This document shows, piece after piece, positions 8,259 through 15,549 of a DNA stretch of 22,665 bases. The notes under the pieces were generated by a model. That model did not search any database. It was not told where the DNA came from and saw only the letters and a program-made list of their open reading frames with translations. Where the stretch lies: positions 1-22,665 of the forward strand of contig JACUTP010000006.1 of assembly GCA_014859785.1 (NCBI GenBank), in the 5' to 3' direction. Both the position numbers and the translations under genes were made by a program. The stretch comes from Candidatus Methanoperedentaceae archaeon. Lineage in GTDB: Archaea > Halobacteriota > Methanosarcinia > Methanosarcinales > Methanoperedenaceae. Each line of letters begins with the position of its first letter. Position 1 is the first letter of the stretch.

Positions 8259-8369
8259 TCCCGCCTCCCAGACTCGAACCGGGGACATCGCGGTGCCTGC
8301 GCGCTTATGTGTGCTCTCGCACATGAACCAAACTACAGCCGCGCACTCTAGCCACTGAGTTAAGGCGGG
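8259..8369 (-). tRNA. tRNA-Tyr (GTA) with a 38-base intron
   Basis: Reading the minus strand, the acceptor stem is CCCGCCT/AGGCGGG with discriminator A at 8259 and the C1-G72 pair typical of archaeal tRNA-Tyr. The D stem is ACTC/GAGT, the anticodon stem CGCGG/CCGCG, and the T arm has CCCGG-TTCGAGT-CTGGG. The anticodon GTA is at 8334-8336. The mature tRNA is 73 bases after removal of an intron at 8295-8332, inserted after position 37 just 3' of the anticodon, the canonical archaeal site. CCA is not encoded. Confidence 0.92.
8295..8332 (-). other. Intron of tRNA-Tyr
   Basis: 38 bases between G37 and A38. Its interior folds into a TGTGC/GCACA hairpin closed by a GAGA tetraloop. The splice region can form a four-base central helix (anticodon-loop CTGT with intron GCAG) with three-base bulges, but the outer intron-side helix pairs poorly, so this looks like a relaxed rather than strict bulge-helix-bulge. 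Confidence 0.75.
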
Positions 8370-8465
8370 ATTGGCTTTCAATATGCACAAACCTACTTAA
8401 TCCTTTTCTTTCATACAGGCGATAGATTAAAGTCAGTACACTGATATTAAGGAAAAGTACCCAGA

Positions 8466-8540
8466 GGGCACGTGGCCTAGCCCGGATATGGCGGCAGCCT
8501 CCTAAGCTGTAGGTCGGGGGTTCAATTCCCTCCGTGCCCG
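8466..8540 (+). tRNA. tRNA-Arg (CCT)
   Basis: 75 bases with acceptor stem GGGCACG/CGTGCCC, discriminator G at 8540, anticodon stem GCAGC/GCTGT (one G-T pair) and loop CTCCTAA giving anticodon CCT, which reads AGG. The T arm has GGGGGTTCAATTCCCTC. CCA is not encoded. It is divergent from tRNA-Tyr, with about 96 bases between them holding promoter-like AT-rich sequence, and it lies only 23 bases before the start of the radical SAM gene. Confidence 0.92.
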
Positions 8541-8563
8541 TTTATACTTTTAAGGGCGGAGCC

Positions 8564-9643
8564 ATGCATTACCATATAATTCTTACAAAGGAATGCAATC
8601 TTGAGTGTACATACTGCGGCGGCGGGAGTGATACAGAGCCCGGGGAAATGCAGTACAGCATACCAGACCTTAAACAATTCATCTTAAAAGATGAAAACCC
8701 GGTTCTTGAATTCTATGGCGGTGAGCCGCTTCTCAGGATCAGGACAATGCAGCAGATAATGCGTGAAATTCCAGCAAAGTATGTTGTACAGACGAACGGC
8801 ATCTTCCTTGACAAAATAGAGCCGGAATACATCCGAAAATTCCATTCAATTCTAGTATCAATAGACGGCACAAAAGATGTAACAGACAGGAACCGTTCAG
8901 GTGGGTTATATGACTGGATACTTGAAAATATAAAACTCATAAGGGAGAGGGGATTTTCAGGCGACCTTGTGGCAAGGATGACAGTACCCAGGGGCAGTGA
9001 TATATTCGGGAACGTACTCCATCTCCTCAGCCTAAACAACCCGGGATTTGACCACGTCCACTGGCAGATGGGGTTTGAAATGTTCTGGGAAGATTGTGAA
9101 CCTGGAGTGGAAACATGGATAAAGGAGTATAATTCAGGTATCACATCGCTTGTAAAATGGTGGGTTTCCGGGATGGAACGTACCGGTAAAGTTCCGGGCA
9201 TCGTCCCTTTTATCGGCATTACATGCTCACTGCTAAAAGGCAGGCATGAGAGACTCAGGTGCGGTTCGGGAATCGATTTTTTCGCAATAATGCCGGATGG
9301 CAGGATTTCGGCATGTCCCGTATCCATAGATTATGAATTCTCAGTCATCGGTTCGATTTTCACGGATGAGCCTTCTGACCTGTGTAACAGAGCCTGTGTG
9401 AAAGAGCCGTGTACATCATGCGACATTTTCACCGTATGCGGAGGAAGATGCCTTTTCGTGAACCATGCCAGGGATATGCTAATGGATAACGGTTATGAGA
9501 TAATATGCAGCACCGTGCGCCATCTTGTAACTGAACTTAAGGCTTCACTTCCAACAATAAGGAAGCTCATACAAACAGGTGTTATTGATCCTTCCGTGTT
9601 TGAATACCCTGAACTCAACAACGGCTGTGAAATAATACCGTGA
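8564..9643 (+). CDS. Radical SAM protein, AF0577-like putative peptide-modifying enzyme
   Basis: 359 residues. The N-terminal CX3CX2C motif (C11, C15, C18 in LTKECNLECTYCGGG) should hold the 4Fe-4S cluster that cleaves S-adenosylmethionine, followed by the glycine-rich FYGGEPLL. The C-terminal region has a SPASM-like cysteine set: SACPVSIDYEF, CNRACVKEPCTSC and FTVCGGRCLFVNHA, then ICSTVRHL. I recognise this layout as the AF0577 family of putative peptide-modifying radical SAM proteins found in archaea; the substrate is unknown and I see no precursor-peptide gene beside it. The ATG at 8564 was chosen because earlier in-frame codons lie inside tRNA-Arg. A weak GGGCGGAG precedes it. It may be transcribed together with the tRNA. 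Confidence 0.85.
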   Translation: MHYHIILTKECNLECTYCGGGSDTEPGEMQYSIPDLKQFILKDENPVLEFYGGEPLLRIRTMQQIMREIPAKYVVQTNGIFLDKIEPEYIRKFHSILVSIDGTKDVTDRNRSGGLYDWILENIKLIRERGFSGDLVARMTVPRGSDIFGNVLHLLSLNNPGFDHVHWQMGFEMFWEDCEPGVETWIKEYNSGITSLVKWWVSGMERTGKVPGIVPFIGITCSLLKGRHERLRCGSGIDFFAIMPDGRISACPVSIDYEFSVIGSIFTDEPSDLCNRACVKEPCTSCDIFTVCGGRCLFVNHARDMLMDNGYEIICSTVRHLVTELKASLPTIRKLIQTGVIDPSVFEYPELNNGCEIIP

Positions 9644-9672
9644 ATCCAGGAAACTATTTTTATGCCCGGTAC

Positions 9673-10074
9673 TCAGGATTCAGCCTGTTCTTCTGCGCGG
9701 GGAATAAGGGAGCGCGCCACATTATAGACGAACATGTAAATTGCCAGGAGGGATACCGCACCAAACATAATTGCTCCGAGCCTGTAGCTATCATCATACC
9801 TGTAAGGCATTGTGAAAGCAAGCCCGATAAGCCCGATATTCTGCAGCCTGAACTGCCAGTCTGCCAGTCTCATGCTGAAAAGGTCAGTACCCGCAAAGAC
9901 CGGCAGCAGATGATACCCGACACCGAATATCATCATGGAAACCCATCCTATCAGCAGCACATGGGCGTGTGAAGGCGATAGGGGTGTGGATTTTACCAGC
10001 ATTATTACTCCCATTGTACTGCCAGCCGCCAGGTAAAAAAGGCTTGTCCATGCGAATTTTAGGGGAATATCCAT
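9673..10074 (-). CDS. Small haem-copper-oxidase subunit I-like membrane protein
   Basis: 133 residues with four predicted membrane helices (about 7-27, 36-58, 73-91, 97-122). The first two and the stretch SHAHVLLIGWVSMMIFGVGY (H36, H38) followed by H55 resemble the start of cbb3/NorB-type oxidase subunit I and related NnrS-like proteins, where His residues bind haem. It is far too short to be a complete oxidase, so an electron-transfer, haem or NO-binding role is more likely than oxygen reduction. It follows the DUF1858 gene by 29 bases on the same strand and is convergent with the radical SAM gene. Family resemblance is moderate; function is inferred. Confidence 0.7.
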   Translation of the reverse strand: MDIPLKFAWTSLFYLAAGSTMGVIMLVKSTPLSPSHAHVLLIGWVSMMIFGVGYHLLPVFAGTDLFSMRLADWQFRLQNIGLIGLAFTMPYRYDDSYRLGAIMFGAVSLLAIYMFVYNVARSLIPRAEEQAES

Positions 10075-10103
10075 AATTAACCACCCTGTATTGACAGGTT
10101 TTC

Positions 10104-10307
10104 CTAAGCCAGTCCTGCTGCATTATTCAGTTCCTCAAGCAACAGGAGAATATCAACCCTGTGCATCCTGCAGAAAAACTCAATGGTCTCAGATGGCAGC
10201 CTTCCCGGATATTTCGGCATGCCATGGCTGATAAAAACATCACGGGTTTGCGGATATTTCGTAATTACTTCGTTCAGCTTATCTTTCCTGGTAATTTTTT
10301 CGGTCAT
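10104..10307 (-). CDS. DUF1858 domain protein
   Basis: 67 residues filled by one domain. The helical pattern LNEVITKYPQTRDVFISHGM and the later ETIEFFCRMHRVDILLLLEELN match DUF1858, a small domain also seen at the N-terminus of ScdA/RIC-type di-iron proteins that repair nitrosative damage and in hybrid-cluster neighbours. In many DUF1858 proteins a Cys follows the helix; here the motif reads HGMPKYPGRLPSE without it, and the single Cys sits later in EFFCRM. GGGAGAT lies five bases before the ATG. It starts 35 bases after threonine synthase and runs into the oxidase-like gene, so the three may share a transcript. Confidence 0.75.
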   Translation of the reverse strand: MTEKITRKDKLNEVITKYPQTRDVFISHGMPKYPGRLPSETIEFFCRMHRVDILLLLEELNNAAGLA

Positions 10308-10342
10308 GGGTACATCTCCCGGTATTATTATCTGACCTTTTA

Positions 10343-11569
10343 TTAAATAAAGCTACGCCAGGATTCCTGATTACCAAAAACAGCCTTTCTCACAGCTTCA
10401 ATTGTAGCATCAATTTCAACCGGCTTCGGGCATACGTCAAGCACATGCTGCGTATCCTTAAGCAGGTGTCCTGTTGTCACGCATACAACCCTCTCGTCAG
10501 GTTCTATAACACCCATTTCCACAAGTTTCCTGAGCCCTGCTATAGATGATGCACTCGCAGGCTCAACACCTATTCCTTCAACACTTGCAAGCTCGCACTG
10601 GGCATTGACAATTTCCTCATCCGTAACCGTTTCAGCTGTTCCACCTGACTCATTTATAGCAGTAAGCGCTTTCTTAGCGTTTACAGGATTCCCGATTCTT
10701 ATGGCAGTAGCCAGTGTTTCAGGCATGGTCTCGGGTGTTATGGACGCAGCATGTTCCCTGACAGCCAGCGCAATCGGGGATGCGCCTTCTGCCTGTATGC
10801 CTGTCATCTTCGGGATATCATCGATTATGCCAATCCGCTTGAATTCCTTAAATCCCTTGTAAATCGCAGATATATTTCCCGCATTCCCGACAGGCAGGAC
10901 AATCCTGTCCGGCACTTCCCACCCCAGCTGGTCAACAATCTCAAAAGCAATGGTTTTCTGTCCCTCGAGACGGTAGGGATTAACGGAATTAAGAAGATAA
11001 AATCCTTCCTCCTCGCACAGGTTGCACACAAGTTTTAATGCCTCGTCGAAGTTTCCCCTGATGCTCAGGACCTTTGCACCGTGAATGAGTGCCTGTGCCA
11101 GTTTCCCGAGTGCAACCTTGCCTGACGGTAAAATTACAACAGCAGGAATCCCTGCTCTTGCACCGTACACAGCCAGTGATGCCGAGGTATTACCTGTGGA
11201 TGCACATGCAACAGTTTTCATACCGAGTTCAAGTGCTTTTGTCACGCCCATTGTCATGCCCCTGTCCTTAAACGAACCTGTTGGGTTCATGCCCTCGTGC
11301 TTGACATAAACATCCTTGATACCCACATCTTTTGCAATCCTGTCGATGCGGTAAAGTTTTGTCCCGCCTTCCTGCAAGGTTACAGGCTCGCCTTTTGCTG
11401 GAAGGAGCGGGCGGTATTTCCAGACAGAAAGCGGTCCTTTAAAATCGTTTTTGCTCACCTGCAGGTCAGAATCATAAACAACATCAAGCAGACCACCGCA
11501 TTTGCACAGGTATATAATCTCATTATCAGGATACTTCCTGTGACATTCAATGCATTCCAGGTGGTACAT
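10343..11569 (-). CDS. thrC: Threonine synthase
   Basis: 408 residues, the normal archaeal size. It converts O-phosphohomoserine to threonine with pyridoxal phosphate. The PLP lysine is K101 in NPTGSFKDRGMT; STGNTSASLAVYGARAG binds the cofactor phosphate region, and LPVGNAGNISAIYKG and VCVTTGHLLKD are further family signatures. The N-terminus carries a small zinc-ribbon-like Cys set (C6, C9, C22, C24) typical of the archaeal/cyanobacterial type. A TATA box about 28 bases before the ATG and the lack of a Shine-Dalgarno suggest a leaderless message. Confidence 0.95.
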   Translation of the reverse strand: MYHLECIECHRKYPDNEIIYLCKCGGLLDVVYDSDLQVSKNDFKGPLSVWKYRPLLPAKGEPVTLQEGGTKLYRIDRIAKDVGIKDVYVKHEGMNPTGSFKDRGMTMGVTKALELGMKTVACASTGNTSASLAVYGARAGIPAVVILPSGKVALGKLAQALIHGAKVLSIRGNFDEALKLVCNLCEEEGFYLLNSVNPYRLEGQKTIAFEIVDQLGWEVPDRIVLPVGNAGNISAIYKGFKEFKRIGIIDDIPKMTGIQAEGASPIALAVREHAASITPETMPETLATAIRIGNPVNAKKALTAINESGGTAETVTDEEIVNAQCELASVEGIGVEPASASSIAGLRKLVEMGVIEPDERVVCVTTGHLLKDTQHVLDVCPKPVEIDATIEAVRKAVFGNQESWRSFI

Positions 11570-11922
11570 AAGGAACAGAATAGAATGGCAAGCTTATAAT
11601 TGTTACTAATATTTCCGTTCAATTCCGCATTATCTGCCCAACTTTTGCGTTAACATAATATTTATTAATCGGGATAATTTTAAGCAATATTCATGGCATC
11701 CATCCTTATGGTATTGTACCAGCTATGTTAAACCTATATCTCATTAATAAATTTACTTTTTTAGTTATATTATATAGTAGTTAATTATATACATTATATC
11801 CTGCGAAATGATGGTTTAAAAGTCGGATTGGAATTGATATGATGAGATATATTTTTTTATTCATTTTATTGGATATACATGCAGCGACCATCCGGAACAT
11901 CCAGGTAAAAAGGTAGTGAAAA
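11570..11922. other. Divergent intergenic region, thrC / HPP gene
   Basis: 353 bases, strongly AT-rich, with several TATA-like runs (about 11760-11800) that could serve the HPP gene. A 25-codon frame (11839-11916, MMRYIFLFILLDIHAA...) ends seven bases before the HPP start but has only a weak upstream GGA. I see no RNA gene or clear operator. Confidence 0.4.
11594..11600 (-). promoter_or_regulatory. TATA box for thrC
   Basis: ATTATAAG on the minus strand has its centre about 28 bases before the thrC ATG, placing transcription start at or next to the start codon. Confidence 0.5.
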
Positions 11923-12474
11923 ATGATTATTAAAAACTTCGGTGAATTCTTTGAAAAAATGAAAGGAAAAAGTAAATGTCCGCCTGGAGTATGTATTGTT
12001 GAGGTATTCTGGTCCTGGCTCGGTAGTTTCCTGGGGATAGCAGCAGTTGCATACATACATTACAGTTACCTTGAGGCTACAGACCTGACTTTGATTATTG
12101 GAAGTTTCGGGGCATCTGCAGTACTGGTATATGCGGCAATAACAAGTCCACTTGCCCAGCCAAGAAACCTTGTAGGAGGTCATATTGTCTCTGCGTTCAT
12201 TGGTGTTACAGTATACCAGCAGATACCAAACATATGGATAGCAAGTGCAATGGCAGTTTCCCTGGCGATTGCTGCCATGCTTGTAACTAAAACCCTCCAT
12301 CCACCAGGTGGTGCCACAGCGTTAATTGCGGTGATAGGAAGCAGTAAAATCCACTCTCTTGGTTATACTTATGTAATAATACCAGCTTCATCTGGCGCTG
12401 TGTTGATGCTGGTAATTGCTCTGGTAGTAAACAATCTTGCAAAGACAAGAAAGTATCCGGAATACTGGATATGA
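11923..12474 (+). CDS. HPP family membrane protein
   Basis: 183 residues with about five hydrophobic segments. The family signature LHPPGGATALIAVIGS is intact (about 125-140), with GSFGASAVLVYA and SPLAQPRNLVGGHI as further conserved stretches. Plant and cyanobacterial relatives carry nitrite across plastid or cell membranes; most prokaryotic members are uncharacterised. The short N-terminal segment KCPPGVC contains a Cys pair that may bind metal, and no CBS domains are attached, unlike some bacterial HPP proteins. GGTAGTG a few bases before the ATG may act as a weak ribosome binding site. It stands alone, convergent with folD. Nitrite transport would suit a nitrate-reducing methanotroph but is inference. 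Confidence 0.85.
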   Translation: MIIKNFGEFFEKMKGKSKCPPGVCIVEVFWSWLGSFLGIAAVAYIHYSYLEATDLTLIIGSFGASAVLVYAAITSPLAQPRNLVGGHIVSAFIGVTVYQQIPNIWIASAMAVSLAIAAMLVTKTLHPPGGATALIAVIGSSKIHSLGYTYVIIPASSGAVLMLVIALVVNNLAKTRKYPEYWI

Positions 12475-12482
12475 GTATTAAA

Positions 12483-13355
12483 TTAAGAATCCAAACTCTG
12501 CATTCTCGCAGCAGAAAGTGTGTGCTCCATCAAGATGGCAATCGTCATCGGACCGACACCACCCGGTACCGGGGACACAAGCTTCACCTTTGGCAGGACA
12601 TCCTCAAGCTCCACATCCCCATACACTTTACCATCCATCCACGTGATACCAACATCAAACACAATCGCCTCTTCTTTTACCATATCAGCCTTGATAAGCC
12701 CGCGCACGCCTGTAGCCACAATCAGGATGTCAGCCCGTGCAGTGTGGCTTTTCAGGTCTTTGGTGAATACGTGGCATACACTGACAGTTGCGTTCCTGTT
12801 AAGAAGCATCATCGCAGCAGGCTTCCCGACAACGTTGCTGTGACCGACCACCACAACATCCTTACCCCTGGGGTCGATGTCATAATGTTCCAGTGCCCGC
12901 ACGATACCCTCTGGCGTGCACGGCACAAAACCCTCGCTTCCGATAAACATCCTTCCCATATTAAGCGGGTTGAAACCGTCCACGTCCTTTTGCGGTGCAA
13001 TATGCATCATAACCGTGCGCTCATCAATGTGTCCAGGCATTGGAAGCTGTACAAGAATGCCGTGAATCTCAGGACGTTTGTTCAATATTTCAATTAAATT
13101 AATAATTTCTTCCTGTACTTCCGTTTCAGGTAACTTGTGGTCTTCCGAATAGATGCCAACGCGCTTGCTTGCCCAGTGTTTGAGCTTGACATACAGTTTC
13201 GAAGGCGGGTGTTCCCCAACAAGAATGGTAGCAAGACCCGGCTTAACACCGCGCTCCTTTTCCAGTTGTGCCACACCCTTCTTTACTTTTGCCTCAATAT
13301 CCTGTGCCAGTTTCTTGCCATCAATGACACGCGGGTCTGTAACCTCTTGCTGCAT
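12483..13355 (-). CDS. folD: Methylene-THF dehydrogenase / methenyl-THF cyclohydrolase
   Basis: 290 residues, standard FolD length. It oxidises 5,10-methylene-THF with NAD(P) to methenyl-THF and hydrolyses it to 10-formyl-THF. Catalytic signatures are SKLYVKLK (K59 at the position of the family's catalytic Lys), GILVQLPMPGHI (Q103), KDVDGFNP (D126), the nucleotide loop VVVGHSNVVGKPAAMMLL and the C-terminal SPVPGGVGPMT. The ATG at 13355 was chosen over the longer frame to 13475 because the extra 40 residues are antisense-like sequence overlapping glyA; GTGAG seven bases upstream, lying over the glyA stop, is its ribosome binding site. Last gene of purN-glyA-folD. Confidence 0.95.
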   Translation of the reverse strand: MQQEVTDPRVIDGKKLAQDIEAKVKKGVAQLEKERGVKPGLATILVGEHPPSKLYVKLKHWASKRVGIYSEDHKLPETEVQEEIINLIEILNKRPEIHGILVQLPMPGHIDERTVMMHIAPQKDVDGFNPLNMGRMFIGSEGFVPCTPEGIVRALEHYDIDPRGKDVVVVGHSNVVGKPAAMMLLNRNATVSVCHVFTKDLKSHTARADILIVATGVRGLIKADMVKEEAIVFDVGITWMDGKVYGDVELEDVLPKVKLVSPVPGGVGPMTIAILMEHTLSAARMQSLDS

Positions 13356-13362
13356 TGTTTTC

Positions 13363-14598
13363 TCACTCGTAAGGTATCGGGAACTGCTTGCAGAGTTCAA
13401 CCATTCTCGCGTTAATTTCCTTGAGCCTGGATGCATCATCCATGTTCTTAAGGGTTTCATCGATAGCCTGTGCAATCTGGACTATTTCCTTTTCCCTCAT
13501 GTTCCGTGTGGTAACCGCAGGTGTCCCTATACGGATACCGCTTGTTATGAAAGGACTCTTTGTCTCAAAGGGTATGGTATTCTTATTCAGGATAATGCCA
13601 GCCTCCCCCAGTCTGGCTTCTGCCTCCTTGCCAGTAATATCAAGAGGGGTGAGGTCAATAAGCATCAGGTGGTTATCAGTGCCTCCTGACACAAGTTCAT
13701 ATCCAGCTCTTTTTAGCTCATCTGCCATCTTCTTCGCATTCGCCACAATCTGTTTCTGGTAATCCTTGAAATCAGGATTCATAGCTTCCTTAAGCGCAAC
13801 AGCTTTGGCTGCAATGACGTGCATGAGCGGTCCGCCCTGTATGCCAGGGAACACGTTCTTATCAATTTCCTTTGCATATTCAGATTTGCACATAATCAAC
13901 CCTCCGCGCGGTCCCCTGAGTGTTTTGTGCGTGGTTGTTGTAACAAAATCAGCATAAGGAACAGGGTCAGGGTGAATTCCAGCCGCCACCAGTCCGGCAA
14001 TATGCGCAATATCCGTAAGTAAATAAGCACCAGCCTCATCTGCAATTTCCCTGAAACGCTTAAAATCAATTTCCCTCGGATATGCGCTTGCCCCTGCCAC
14101 AATAAGTTTCGGCTTGTGTTCCCCTGCCATCCCCATCAATGCATCATAATCAAGCGCCTTTGTCTTCCTGTCAACACCATAAGGTACCACATTAAATAAC
14201 TTCCCTGAAAAACTCACAGGACTCCCGTGGGAAAGATGTCCGCCATGGGACAAATCCATGCTCATTATGGTATCACCGTGCTTCAGCATGGCAAAATATA
14301 CAGCCATATTTGCCTGGGAACCCGAATGAGGCTGTACATTGACGTGCTCTGCCCCGAATACTTGCTTTGCCCTCTCAATGGCAAGGTCCTCGGCAATATC
14401 CACAAACTCGCATCCGCCGTAATACCTTTTACCTGAATAACCTTCAGCGTATTTGTTTGTCATCACAGAACCCTGCGCCTGCAATACAGCGAGGCTTGCG
14501 TAGTTCTCAGAAGCAATCAGGTTCAGTTTATTTTTCTGCCTTTCGATCTCCTTTTTTATTACCTCATAAATTTCCGGGTCAATAGTTTTTAATGGCAT
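13363..14598 (-). CDS. glyA: Serine hydroxymethyltransferase
   Basis: 411 residues. It interconverts serine and glycine, loading the one-carbon unit on a pterin. The PLP lysine is K225 in VTTTTHKTLRGPRGG; LIASENYAS, NKYAEGYSGKRYYGG and QPHSGSQANMAV are classic. The sequence is of the bacterial THF-using type rather than the tetrahydromethanopterin-using methanogen type, which agrees with its neighbours. AAGGAAT precedes the ATG by four bases; purN ends 16 bases upstream and folD begins seven bases downstream, so this is one operon. Confidence 0.95.
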   Translation of the reverse strand: MPLKTIDPEIYEVIKKEIERQKNKLNLIASENYASLAVLQAQGSVMTNKYAEGYSGKRYYGGCEFVDIAEDLAIERAKQVFGAEHVNVQPHSGSQANMAVYFAMLKHGDTIMSMDLSHGGHLSHGSPVSFSGKLFNVVPYGVDRKTKALDYDALMGMAGEHKPKLIVAGASAYPREIDFKRFREIADEAGAYLLTDIAHIAGLVAAGIHPDPVPYADFVTTTTHKTLRGPRGGLIMCKSEYAKEIDKNVFPGIQGGPLMHVIAAKAVALKEAMNPDFKDYQKQIVANAKKMADELKRAGYELVSGGTDNHLMLIDLTPLDITGKEAEARLGEAGIILNKNTIPFETKSPFITSGIRIGTPAVTTRNMREKEIVQIAQAIDETLKNMDDASRLKEINARMVELCKQFPIPYE

Positions 14599-14614
14599 AG
14601 TAATTCCTTTTTTA

Positions 14615-15217
14615 TTAATTTATAATCCTGACCTTACGTCCTTCTATACGTAACCTGTCCTCAACAACAAGTTTAACAGCTTCGGGATAAATCATGTGTT
14701 CCTGCTCAAGTATCCTGCCTGCAAGCGTCTCAGCCGTATCCTCTTCACGTACCTCGACACACCTCTGGAGGATTACAGGACCGCTGTCCAGTGTTTCATC
14801 CACGAAATGAACCGTGCACCCTGCCACTTTTACACCGTAACGAAACGCCTGCTCCTGTGCATGCAGTCCGGGAAACGAGGGAAGAAGGGAAGGATGGATG
14901 TTAAGAATCCTGTTCCTATAAGCAGAAAGAAGCGTATATCCCACTATCCTCATATAACCTGCAAGAAGTATCAGGTCAACATTGTGTTTTTCCAGAACAG
15001 TAATGATTTCTTCCTCATAAAGTTCTTTTTTCGCAAAATTGCCATGACCTATATAAACGGCTTCTATCCCGTGCTTTTTTGCCCTATCAAGGGCATAAGC
15101 ATCCTCCACATCGCTTATGACAACAGTAACCTTAGCCCTCAGGTAGCCGTTATCTATATTGTCAATTATTGCCTGAAGGTTAGAGCCTCTTCCTGATACA
15201 AGCACTGCTATATTCAT
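14615..15217 (-). CDS. purN: Phosphoribosylglycinamide formyltransferase
   Basis: 200 residues. It transfers the formyl group of 10-formyl-THF to GAR in the third step of purine synthesis. Visible are the phosphate loop SGRGSNLQAI, LAGYMRIVG, the catalytic N106 and H108 in ILNIHPSLLPSFPG, and D144 in DETLDSGPVIL. Codons ATG at 15226, 15220 and 15217 and GTG at 15238 are all in frame; I prefer 15217 because homologues begin three to six residues before the loop, and because a TATA box at about 15249 would start transcription near 15223, giving a leaderless message. First of the purN-glyA-folD operon. Confidence 0.93.
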   Translation of the reverse strand: MNIAVLVSGRGSNLQAIIDNIDNGYLRAKVTVVISDVEDAYALDRAKKHGIEAVYIGHGNFAKKELYEEEIITVLEKHNVDLILLAGYMRIVGYTLLSAYRNRILNIHPSLLPSFPGLHAQEQAFRYGVKVAGCTVHFVDETLDSGPVILQRCVEVREEDTAETLAGRILEQEHMIYPEAVKLVVEDRLRIEGRKVRIIN

Positions 15218-15242
15218 CATGAGCATTGCCTTATACACTCAG

Positions 15243-15255
15243 GAATATATAATAG
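15243..15255 (-). promoter_or_regulatory. TATA box for purN-glyA-folD
   Basis: Minus-strand CTATTATATATTCC is centred about 25-30 bases before the cluster of purN ATG codons. It lies between the small Cys-rich gene and purN, so the operon can be transcribed on its own. Confidence 0.5.
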
Positions 15256-15263
15256 GTTTTGGT

Positions 15264-15428
15264 TTACCTGGTTTTATAAAATTCAACTAAAAGTTCGTTC
15301 ATGCTGTTAATCCGGGTTTTTGCCATCCCTACAGGACAACAGTCCTGGTGTTTGTTCCCGCAATTTAAGCATGCTTTCTCAAGGGCGCGCTCATAATCAA
15401 TTGAATTTGATGGATAATGTCCTGACAA
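15264..15428 (-). CDS. Small Cys-rich protein, probably metal-binding
   Basis: A 54-residue protein beginning at TTG (MSGHYPSNSIDYERALEKAC...). It has a compact cysteine group, ACLNCGNKHQDCCPVGMAKT (C20, C23, C30, C31), that could bind zinc or an iron-sulfur cluster, followed by an amphipathic helix NSMNELLVEFY. GGAGAG five bases before the TTG is a good ribosome binding site and there is no ATG alternative. It lies 46 bases upstream of purN on the same strand and divergent from another Cys-pair protein. I do not know a function. Confidence rests on the ribosome site and Cys pattern, not on recognised homology. Confidence 0.6.
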   Translation of the reverse strand: MSGHYPSNSIDYERALEKACLNCGNKHQDCCPVGMAKTRINSMNELLVEFYKTR

Positions 15429-15516
15429 ATTATCTCTCCAATTACCTTGTATATTGTCAAAACGAATAAATGTTTTGTTATGTATGATTGTGGAATTACC
15501 GTAATGAACCCGTAAA

Positions 15517-15525
15517 TTTATTATA
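15517..15525 (+). promoter_or_regulatory. TATA box for the 103-residue Cys-pair protein
   Basis: TTTATTATA is centred about 29 bases before the ATG at 15550; no Shine-Dalgarno is seen, so the message is probably leaderless. Confidence 0.45.
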
Positions 15526-15549
15526 CCTATTGATTAATAAGGTATTTAC

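Noticed and set aside
9640..9972. Plus-strand 110-codon frame over the oxidase-like gene
   Set aside because: It is antisense to a protein with clear membrane helices and haem-ligand motif and has no own ribosome site.
11839..11916. 25-codon frame just before the HPP gene (MMRYIFLFILLDIHAA...)
   Set aside because: Only a weak GGA upstream and no stop-start coupling; it lies in AT-rich promoter sequence, so chance is likely.
13356..13475. Longer start for folD
   Set aside because: The extra 40 residues overlap the glyA coding end in another frame; a good ribosome site and family length support 13355.
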